Below are positions 54,677 through 64,000 of a stretch of DNA of 64,000 nucleotides, one piece after another. Made by a program: the position numbers and the translations under genes. Each line of letters opens with the position of its first letter. Within the stretch, counting starts at the first letter, position 1. Source of the stretch: Glebionis coronaria (Eukaryota; Streptophyta; Magnoliopsida; Asterales; Asteraceae); assembly GCA_025667525.1 (NCBI GenBank), contig CM046878.1, forward strand, positions 77,975,696-78,039,695. Direction: 5' to 3'. The notes below the pieces were generated by a model that did not search any database, had not been told where the DNA came from, and saw nothing but the letters and a program-made list of their open reading frames with translations.

Positions 54677-54822
54677 GGGCCTTGATGGCTTGAAGATCGG
54701 TTTTTGTGAACGTTAGGTCCCTCTAACCTCAAGGTTGTGGGTTCAAGTCTCGGTGGAGACATATGAGATATAAATTATGAGATAGTATGTGTGAGTTGTA
54801 AAAATTGCCGTTCTAAAAAAAA
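54677..54822 (+). mobile_element. tRNA-derived SINE, second copy, decayed 5' part
   Basis: From CCTCAAGGTTGTGGGTTCAA through TTGCCGTTC and an A-tail it matches the SINE at 48970-49113. The 5' third, including box A, is diverged. No clear TSD. Confidence 0.75.
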
Positions 54823-55986
54823 AAGCCTTTAAGTTTGTCAAATCCAATTTTTTTCCTACCCTGATTTTTTGCTAAAAAGAGATTTTTTAATAAAGCCCCA
54901 AGACCAAAATCAACATAGCCGATATTTAAACAAGTCCATTTCGCATTGATATATCGAAACTAACCTACGCATGACTAGAAATTAAAAAGAGAATTATCAA
55001 ACGAATTAGAATGAAAAAAATACTACGTATGCTTTTGTAAACTTGTGCTTTGTGAACACAAATATGACTCATTCCGGAAAAGATGGCACCATGAGCATCT
55101 GTGTAGACTTGTGCTTCTTGCTGATTTACAAGACCAGAAAGAAGTAAAAAAACGAGTTAAATCGATCAAGTCAAACTTTGATAGAGCTTTACGCGATTTG
55201 ACATTAATATGTTTAGCTTGTCTTGGCGAGCCTTCACGAGGCAAGCTCGAGAAAGTTTGAAATCAGCTCAAAAATCTGGATTTGTTTATGATAATGTGTT
55301 TTTTAAACTAATCCAGTTTGAAATATAAGATAAAGCTCAAATTCAGCTCAAACTCGTCTCGATAACCACTTCGAGCTCACTTTTTGGGCATGAGCTCGTG
55401 ACTCGTGAGAGCTTGGCTCAAACGAGGGCCAGTTACTTGACAAAAAGCGTGACTAGTTTATACCTTATATGTTCCTATGTTTTTGTAGGCTTGTAGACTT
55501 ATTGTATCATATGCTGCATCTCATATGTGGATATCGTAGTATAACTTCTAATAGTATGCTGCTATACGCATTCCCAAGTCTTCGCGAGTCGGGGTTAGTA
55601 CATTGCTTCTTTAACCAAATTTCTGAGGCCAAAATGTGTTCATTAGGTAATCTAGGTCTTAATTTTGATTACCTGGAACACGTAAATGTCACGTTTTTAT
55701 AAACTATATATGAACATAGACCGCCTTAAAAATCCAACCTATTCTGCATAACTACATACATTTTCAGGCTTGTAGCAGAACAAGACTGGAGTTCATAAAA
55801 GCTTACTGAATAGAAAACGAACGACACCAACCATCTCATTAGATTGTTTGAATATCACATTTAAAGTTTCAGAAGGCTTACAGAAAATGAAACAAATCGT
55901 TTATAACAATTAGTTCAACCACGCGCAGACAAATTTTTCTTAAGATCCCTAAGGATCGGATACACCATGGGGTTATCAGAAGATAA
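54823..55986. other. Spacer with GAGCTCG/AGCTCAAA words, no supported gene
   Basis: Repeated AGCTC-containing words at 55200-55440 resemble a decayed transposon. Frames at 55045 and 55469 show no feature. Confidence 0.4.
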
Positions 55987-56600
55987 TCATGGAAGAAGCC
56001 ACTTGAAGAAGCCAACTTTTGTCTTACTCTTTGCTCTCTGTGACAAGTATTCCACTATCTTATTCCAAAGGTCACCGAAATTCCATCCATTGGAAGTAAT
56101 CCACTTTGTTACCTGCCGATAATCCAGAAAACCCTTGTTATTGATACAGAAGAAAAGAGTGGATGAGGCTAGAAATCGGGAGTAAACTTTTTGGATTATC
56201 GGTTCTTGCGCCTAAGGTCAAAGATAGCAAAATGGGTGGGTTGGGTAATGGGTTGCAACAAGTTTAGTCTTTAGATATAAAGTGTTTCACGTCAAGCCAA
56301 CCCAACATGACCCACTTTGCCAACTGATTATGCAGACCATGTAATAGAAAGAAACATGATTCTTATATTGCAATTACGTGTCAGGCGCTTTATAATGTAA
56401 CGTATAGGAATTACCTGGTCCAGTGACTGTAATGCCTCCAACCGAAATGTGTAATACACCATTAAAGATCTTAGCGCCTGGATAGAATGCATGGTACTTT
56501 CAGAAAGCGAAATTTGAATACGAAAGTAGCAAAAATGGACATATGTGATAGTTTGATTTATCTGAGAAGCGGCAAGCCATTGTAACATAGGCCACTAGAC
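55987..56600 (-). pseudogene. PARG C-terminal fragment, downstream copy (A)
   Basis: Minus-strand exons: end of the WLAASQ exon at about 56562-56595, whose donor has lost GT; 56415-56477 (ALRSLMVYYTFRLEALQSLD between CAG and GTAATT); 55987-56112 (TKWITSNGWNFGDLWNKIVE ... KTKVGFFKWLLP, then stop TGA). This is the C-terminal end of poly(ADP-ribose) glycohydrolase, which removes ADP-ribose polymers made in DNA damage responses. The catalytic GGG...QEE signature is not present. It is a tandem partial duplicate of the copy upstream. Confidence 0.75.
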
Positions 56601-56767
56601 TATTCTGTGAACAAATAGTATATAACAATCACCTGGGCGAATAGAGGTTCACATATTTACTTCTATGAAAGCATCAATTTAAAACTAACATTTGGACTAA
56701 AGTTGTAAGAAACTAGTGTTTTTTCCATAAAATTCAACTGCTCGTACACAAGTTCTACTTAATATCC

Positions 56768-58246
56768 TTAAAAATCCAATATCATGGGGTCATCGGTAGT
56801 TAATAATGGAAGAATCCAGTTGAAGCCAACTGCGGTTTCTTTCTTTCTTCTCTGTGATGAGTATTCCACTATCATATTCCAAAGGTCACCGACATTCCAT
56901 TTATGGTAAGTAATCCACTTTTTTACCTGCCGAAAATCCCGAAAACCTTTATCATTGCTACAGAATAAAGTAGTTTAGATCAGGCGAAATGTTTCAGATC
57001 AAACCAACCCAGCCCCTTTTGGCGCATTACCTTTTATAAAGCCATATAGCAAATACGACAAGGTAAGCCATTATTTTATGGAACCAACTGCTCTAGAGCA
57101 GTTGGCCACCTGAGTGAGGGGGTTTGGTCATGGGTTCAAGTCTTGCAAGAGACAAAAATTCATGATTTTCCTCCTTAGTGCGAAGCCGTGAGTTCTAGGG
57201 TTTCCCCTAGTGGTTCGGGTCCCGGGGCCTGCCCGTTATGGATGGTATAACTCGGAGGTCGGATTTGAGTGAGATTGAGGTGCCGTTCTAAATATTAAAA
57301 AAAAGAAAAAAAAAGAAAAAAAAGCCATTATTTTATGGGAAAATCAAAAAAATACCCATTTTTTCAAACATGTTTCACAAAATACCCAAAAAAATTTACA
57401 AAAAGCCAAAATAGTGAAAATACCCATAAAATTCAAAAATTTCGACACTTTTGTGAAATAGAATTTTTTTTTTTCTAAATTATATATTTTCGAAATTTCT
57501 TAAAAATTTCGAATTTTTTTAAATTTGTGTAAATAGTAAAGGGGGTGTTTAGAAACACGTTTAACTGCAACGAACTATGTTGTTTTAGGTTTGTTAGGAC
57601 CAAAAAGCTTGATCTGTATTGAATTTATCATTTGTTTCAGCTAATATGGCTTTAAAACAGCTTAAATTAGCTTATTTCAATTTTTATTGCTTTTAAAGGG
57701 GGTGTTTGGCAAAGAGTTTAACAGCAAGTGTGTTAGACGAATTTAATGTCTGTAATGCCTCCAAGCCAAATGTGTAATATATCACGAAAGGCCTTAACAC
57801 CTGCAATAAATGTGGAGTATTATTTGAGACTGCTGACATAATAAAGTAAATAATATTATTTGAAAATTTCATTTACCTGAGAGGCGGCAAGCCATTGTGT
57901 TATAGCCTTAAGTTCGGGGTCTCCCCCAAAAGCCCCACAACCCCAATTTCTAGTAACAATCCCTACTTCATCTTCAAAACTTGCAGACTGTCAAAAGCAA
58001 ATTTCCATAAGACCATAAGAAATAGTTATCTTGCGTGTGCAGATATTTGGTTAAGGACAGAAAAATCTCACACCAAGGTATTATCTGAATTTCCTTCGAG
58101 ACTTTTAAGCTTTTGATCAAGCTCAGCTTCTGAGAAGCAATGATCTTTGAGTAGTATCCGATATCGATGAGACTTGCAAGGGTCAGAAAAGCCACAAAAT
58201 GCCTTGTTAACTGAAAGTTTTATGGACTTATATTTAAATAGTCGTG
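56768..58246 (-). pseudogene. PARG C-terminal part, upstream copy (B), truncated by a retrotransposon
   Basis: Exons on the minus strand: 58074-58246 (VNKAFCGFSDPCKSHRYR...); 57877-57987 (EDEVGIVTRNWGCGAFGG, then DPELK ... QWLAASQ); about 57745-57800 (YYTFGLEALQTL after a small frame slip, and lacking the normal donor); 56768-56926 (KKWITYHKWNVGDLWNMIVE ... VGFNWILP, stop TAA). The order and motifs are those of plant PARG after its catalytic centre. The exon at 58246 ends exactly at the TGTTAGG terminus of an LTR, so a retroelement split the gene and earlier exons may lie beyond the right edge. Exon 3 is damaged by an inserted repeat (GGGGGTGTTT words at 57540 and 57696). Confidence 0.8.
57082..57321 (+). 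mobile_element. tRNA-derived SINE, longer family, 240 bp, with 17-bp TSD
   Basis: Box A-like GCAGTTGGCCACCTGAG, box B-like GGGTTCAAGTC, an extended body (CCCCTAGTGGTTCGGGTCCC), and end GTGCCGTTC with a simple A-rich tail. Flanked by AAGCCATTATTTTATGG at 57065-57081 and 57322-57338. It lies in an intron of the PARG copy B remnant. Confidence 0.9.
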
Positions 58247-59086
58247 TGTTAGGATCGAACTCGGGATTACGGGATTGCACACATTACGTAAAGGGTTAAT
58301 TTATTTAGTAAATATATTTATTATATTTATTAAATTAAACCGAAGCTTAACTAACGATTGTTAATAATTAAAAGTTAAGTATAAATGACCGTTATGGAAT
58401 TAAATAGAAGAGAAAAGAAGAAAAAGGAAAAGTTCCGGAAACCCCATGTGGGTGGGTTTGGGCCGACGGCTAGAAGGCAAAAAAAGAGGAAAGGAAAGAT
58501 TTTCTTTCCTAATTGGTTTATTGCTTGGAGAATAAGATTTTCCAAGGCCAATATAAACAATCCCATAGCCTTCATAATTTTTATCCCATTCTCTTTTCTT
58601 TCTCTCTTCCTGCGACTAAAACCAAAGGCAAACACCCTTCTTAGGGTTCCTTTTAAACTTTGCTTTTGGTTTCTTTGTTTGATCAAACTCCAAAGGAAAA
58701 ACACCTTTTTAAGGCTCATTTTATCCTTTGGTTTTGGTTTAGCAATAATCTAGTCCTAGCCCCTCTCTAGGGTTGTTGGGTAGATATTCCACAAGTGTAA
58801 AAGCTCGGTTTACACGTGCTAGAATCACGGTTAGTTCGTTGTATTACGTGTGTACAAGAACGTAATGTAGTCTTACTTTAGACTACATCTTGGTAGTGTT
58901 CGTCATAAACTCTAATTGATGATTCGTTGGTGATCTTGTGGATCTTCGCTACGATAAAGGTATGTAACCCTAATTCAATTAATTATAATTGTGTTAGAAT
59001 TATGATCTTGTTAAATCGCTTCCGCTATATGTGCTTTGATCCATATTAGGGTTTTTAATAATTGTTATGAACTTCATAAACCTTCA
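58247..59086 (+). repeat. 5' LTR of a third copia-type element, ~840 bp
   Basis: Begins TGTTAGGATCGAAC and ends CATAAACCTTCA. PBS-like TGGCATCGAGAGCC follows at 59088-59101. It contains paired AAAGG/CCTTT-rich leader words around 58490-58740. The 3' LTR is off the window, so length and end rest on the TG...CA/PBS arrangement alone. Confidence 0.65.
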
Positions 59087-62000
59087 GTGGCATCGAGAGC
59101 CGTTTTAACATGTTATAATTATCGAGATCTAAAGATTATTTCTAACTAATAATTGTTTTGAGTTTAAACTACATGTTTTTTTGTAAAGAAAATTTAGGGT
59201 TTTGGTTTTGTTTTTTTTAAATTCGATTTAAAAAAAGGTCGGGTTGTTTTGTTTTTTTAGCCGATTATAAATTAAAAAAAAAATAGTTTTTTTTGTGAAA
59301 CCCTAAGATTGTATGTTTTGATCTTTAGATAATTACATGATTAATTGCTATGTCATGTATTTAAGGTTACGATCCATAGTGATTTAATTAATTTGTTAAG
59401 TGATTTGGGTGGAACTTTGATGAATTGCATGATTAATTGCTATGTTATGTGAATTCTTGTTTCGATCCGTAGAGATTCAATTGTTAAGTCATGTGGGAGA
59501 TCCTTGATGAACATGCATGTTTTTCATGGATCATATGTTTTATGTGGTAATTGTTACGTGTTTTGCTACATACTTTATTTGATTCAATAAATCTAAAATG
59601 AGGAAAGACTTTTATATGAATATAAAAACCTAGATTTGATATTATTTATTGAATAAATTGTATGCATGTGCCTATTTGATTTATTTATTGCACATATAAA
59701 TTGTTATTATGTGTTTATGATTTAGTTTTTTTTACCTACTTGTTTTCATACTTTTTATACTGATTGTATGTTGTAAATAAGAGTAATTTTTTCCAAGAAA
59801 AATTAATATGGACTAAATCATATTAAAATTAATGAATTGTTTTGAGATCTAATTAACATATGATTTGCGTTGATTGGAATTGCAATAATAACTTAACGGC
59901 CTACTCAACTTTGACAAACTATAAAGTGGGTATAACGCACTGCTGGTCATGTACCCGGTTAAAGAAGGAGGTGTTATGCTTCAGCGCTGACCAAATTCCT
60001 GGCTTGCCTGTGCGTAAAAGTCGGGATTACCTACGGTTATTATTTACATAATTCCTTAAGGTTGATTTAACCGCAAAAATTCACATCTGAAACACAATGA
60101 ATAAGGTTATTGCTTTGTGCTTTAGCTAAGTTCTAGAAAAAGTACGGTGAGAATTTAGTTGTGGGTAAAATGTTTAATTGGTTTAACCAATACCTCAACT
60201 TGCAAATATATGATGAAATTTTAGTCTCACCAAAAAGTTTACTAAATTTTTTTTATTAAACTTATGCTATGGAGATGTATGCATGCTTCTCCATACATGA
60301 TATTTTGACACCAAAATCAATACCCTTTAAATTTAAGTCTTATGCCATCTAATTGACGAACACTTGAAGTCACAATTGTCGTCATATGAGATTTTGGACG
60401 ATGTTGTAATGGAGAGAAAAACTTCATGACTGAATAAGATTTCACATGAAGGTTTTACGTTCTTTAGATTAGTCGACTTAATTGAGTTACTCAGTAAGAT
60501 CTGGAAACTTAAGGCATAAAGAAGGGATGAAACATGTTTACAATGCAAAATGATTTTTGGCAATGTAAATCCTTTAAATATCTAAAAATTGCAAATTTGT
60601 TTGTCAAATCATTGTTCGACAAGTTACCATCTTGAATACTTTCATTGCTAGCAGATCAACTGATGTGATGAAATTATGTCATTTTGGATTCTAGTTCTCA
60701 AGGAAAATACTATGGTTATTATTACCGGGGTAATTTTATTTTCTTGAATGGTATTATCGAAAATACTAAATTAAATTTTGTAAATTCTTTCACAAATGTA
60801 TTAATGCAACGTTACACCATAAACGTGGTTTATTCATTTATTGATCTAAAATCGTATGGTTGAGGATAAAGTCAATTTAAAGGATAAACCTAAACTCTTT
60901 TCCATGAGTGAAGAAGGAGTAATAAGGATTTTAGAAATGTCTAATTCAAAATACATAACTCATAGCAAAATTTAATAGTTAAGAAAAGTGCATATTTTGA
61001 GTTATTTAAAGTAACCGCTAATTGGTTATAAGGCAAACTAACATATTTGTCTAGTAGTTGTGCTTTGACTATTTATGGGCACTACATACCATTGTCGGGT
61101 TGGTAGACCTATTAAGGAAGAAATTGCACGTCAAGTCTTTCAAGTTAAAAATCATTTGATGGATAAGTCATCATTTACGAAGTAGAGTACACTCTTAAAC
61201 ACTATAAGTAATTGTTACGAATGTGTTTTTTTCAAAAGTGTAAGAAAGTAAACACAACACTAATTATTTTCACCGATTATGAAACATTTTCAATGTTGTC
61301 AAGTTTAGTGGGAGAATTGTGTTGTATTACTGATTTTGAGTCTATTAAAACATTCTCTAATTCAGTGGGAGTTACAAGCCTTGTTGTCTTGGTAATAATC
61401 CATATTATCTTTAGTATGTTATAAGATAATTACTTTCGAATTGTTGACACAAATATCTTCAAGGATAGTTATGTACTGACTCTTTTTGATTAAGTGGTTC
61501 TATATCTACATGTAAAAGCTAATATATGTGACACAATCATATTTTGTATAGACGAACATTAGATGTGATGTTTATCTAATATATGAGGTTGTTTCGTGCA
61601 CAAGTGGGATAAATGAACATTGTGTGCAAGAAACAACTCATAAAGATATGATTCTCTTGCCTTTAAGATAAGAGACTAACAATCTAATTAACATTAGATG
61701 AAAGTTAGATCATGTGTCAATATGATTAAAAGACTACTTAAAAGTATATATATCATTCATATTAAGAAACACTTGTTGTTTTGATTTAGTCATGTGAAAG
61801 CTTGGACTAAATTGTAAACACAAGGATAAAATATCCACATGTCGTAAGATCGGGAGTGGAATGTTTTGTAGTTTCTTAAAATGGACAAATTCCTGGAATG
61901 TCATAGGATACATAGAGTAGTCTTATACTACTAATGAAACCTGGTGGTGTTCATATCATAGTGTAGTAGTAAATTAACTTGAAAAGATCAATGAAACCTA

Positions 62001-62302
62001 GTGGTGTTCGTGATTTACTTTAGTTATACATGTTTATGATTTATTGAATAAAGCCACAAACATAAAGTCTTGGAAGACATATAAAATAAAGTAAGACATT
62101 AATGTATTATCTCTTTTGTTAAGACATATACATGGAGTCATTTTCAAATGACTTTAAACGTATGATGGAATTATAACTTTTGTTTTTTAAAGATATAAAA
62201 TGAAGTGACTTTGTATTAGAAGTACTTGAGTTATAAAGCATGCAAAATGGTTAGGAAATATATTATACCATTAAGATGATTTAGTTGGTATATAGGTAAG
62301 CC

Positions 62303-62393
<91 letters not shown>

Positions 62394-64000
62394 CTTAATA
62401 TTTTTAAGATTGACTTACAATATTTTCCTAAAAAAAATACATCATTGTTATGGTATGTTCATTAGGAAAATCAAACTCTCAATATGATGGTGATGTTTGA
62501 TACAAGATAACTATATCTTCCTTTTCTTCCAAAACGATATCAAGGTTAGAAAGTTGAGTATGACTTGAGCTAAGAAGATTAATAAGATACCATTATATAT
62601 GGAAAGTGATGAATCACGTTATATCTTAAATGAAGTTCGGATTTTGATAAACTACTTATGAAGTGGATTGTTTAGAAAATAAAGAGTATGAAACTGTCAT
62701 TGTGTTTTGTAATGTCCCATATAGATAACGTTGGAGTGTTGATCTATTTGCTATGTATTTAAAGAGTAATTTTAAGTTACTAAAAGCAAGTGGGAGTTTT
62801 GATATTGAAAGATAAAATTACAAGATACATAATCTTCTGGAATTCACTAGTAATTATCATGAGGTAGGCGTGTAAATGCAAACACTCAAGATAAAGGAAT
62901 TACGTCATAGGTCCGTCAGGATATCTCAGATATGAGATTTATATGCTGGGAGTCATGAGTTACAAATAATTGTTATGATTTGTTGCCAAATATTGAATTG
63001 GGTAAATTACTCATACTATGAACGTTATAGATGTTGTCCAATAAGATAATCAATTTTAGATTTGTTTTATCTTAAATAGTTTGACTAGAAATTGGAGATG
63101 AGTTTCGTCAAAGGAAGAAAAACGTCAATTGTGGTGGTTTAATCTTTGTGTCGAAATTATATGGACAAAATTGTACACATATTTAATGTATGTATTATGA
63201 ATAGATTATTAATCACACTTCAGTAATTAGTTGTGATTGAGTATTCTTTCCTAAACACATTAAATATATAAAGATTTTGATGGTCATATTTTAAATTGAA
63301 AAATTGGGATATGTATGAACTATTTCTTAAATGACTACTTGAGGAAGGACTTAAGTAATCGAAATGAGTTTATTACTTCAAAATAAATCTTTGCAAAAAT
63401 ACAAAATGCAATTATCCATTAATGGATAAAAGCATGCATCTAGGAGATTATACTTATGTTTAATTTGAAATCCAAGATTGGATTTAAATTTGAATAAGAT
63501 GATTTCTAAGTATTCCTAAAAGCTAGTGGGAGTATTATGGTTATTTTCTTAAATTATATATGTCAAATAGACATGTAAGAAAGTAAGATTTCATTCAAAT
63601 TAAATGTTGATTTGGTTTAGATTTGAGATGAAACTTTAATTTAAAGATTTAGAAAATAAGATATACATAACCTTGGAACAAATAATATTTGTTTGTTTAT
63701 GCAGTGGAAATACAACATAATATGCCATGTAGTAAATTTATATGGATATTTAGAACATGAAGAAATCTAAATCTGGTTTGAGAAACTCTCATGTGTGTCG
63801 TGTTGTATTTATATCATGCTTAAAATGCATGATGATTTGAATATATTGATCTATTTAAAAGTTATCAAATAACTTGTGTAATGAATATTCTAAAGGAATA
63901 TGTTTGATATAGAATAACATCATAAATCTTAGATTAGCTTCTATATTCAATGGATGAGTAATTTGTCAATGGTTGTGCAAATTATCATAGCCAACAAACT
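59087..64000 (+). mobile_element. Interior of the third LTR element, apparently non-coding
   Basis: Nearly 5 kb downstream of the PBS without any long frame or clear Gag/Pol motif; longest frame 76 codons. AGTGGGAG words recur (61310, 61365, 62788, 63528). Either an extremely mutated pol or a LARD-like non-autonomous element. The right end lies outside the window. Confidence 0.5.
62306..62390. repeat. (TA)n microsatellite, ~84 bp
   Basis: About 40 perfect TA units inside the interior of the third LTR element. Confidence 0.95.

Noticed and set aside
55045..55260. 71-codon Lys-rich frame
   Set aside because: Lies in a region of repeated AGCTC words; no conserved feature.
57082..57160. Functional tRNA gene
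   Set aside because: As above: SINE with 17-bp TSD and A-rich tail.
58385..58753. 122-codon plus-strand and 114-codon minus-strand frames
   Set aside because: Both lie inside the LTR of the third element and are low-complexity basic or Phe-rich translations.

Overview
This is a repeat-rich nuclear segment of a flowering plant. The Ty1/copia lineages (very long coiled-coil Gag, a Sirevirus-type third ORF), the LINE, the SINEs, the Helitrons and the AT-rich spacers suggest a eudicot, and by family resemblance probably a composite (Asteraceae). That placement is inference. About two thirds of the window can be assigned to transposable elements, many with exact ends and target-site duplications (TSDs).

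Layout. 1-2062: 3' end of a Sirevirus-like copia element (terminal ORF plus 3' LTR). 2164-5731: minus-strand, 5'-truncated LINE with EN, RT and zf-RVT remnants, followed by an Au-like SINE. 6747-13840: minus-strand region with a strong Helitron 3' end, broken exons, and seven dispersed 125-141 nt units. Each unit has a perfect box C (RTGATGA) and box D (CTGA); six of the seven have a closing stem. All carry an internal GC-rich hairpin, whose stem changes in step on both sides in the best copies. This looks like a cluster of C/D-box snoRNA-like genes and is the most interesting thing in the window. 14149-22888: two small Helitrons, a 1185-bp Harbinger-type element with its own degenerate ORFs, and a Tourist MITE. 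26330-28890: remains of a single-pass membrane protein gene split by a Tourist MITE. 28953-42022: a TRIM element (TSD GTTAA) containing a complete nested 12.3-kb copia element (TSD TGGAC). 42140-42780: a third small Helitron. 43158-48357: a second complete copia element (TSD CCGAG), riddled with stops. 48494-49785: a pseudogene fragment, a SINE and a histone H4 fragment.

51931-54260 holds the only apparently intact host gene: a three-coding-exon, minus-strand gene for a ~313-residue multi-pass membrane protein of unknown function. 55987-58246 carries two tandem, C-terminal-only copies of poly(ADP-ribose) glycohydrolase (PARG) on the minus strand. The upstream copy is cut by the LTR of another copia-type element (58247 onward) that runs off the right edge and shows almost no coding capacity.

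No copia or LINE copy here looks able to move by itself: each has frameshifts, stops or lost key residues.
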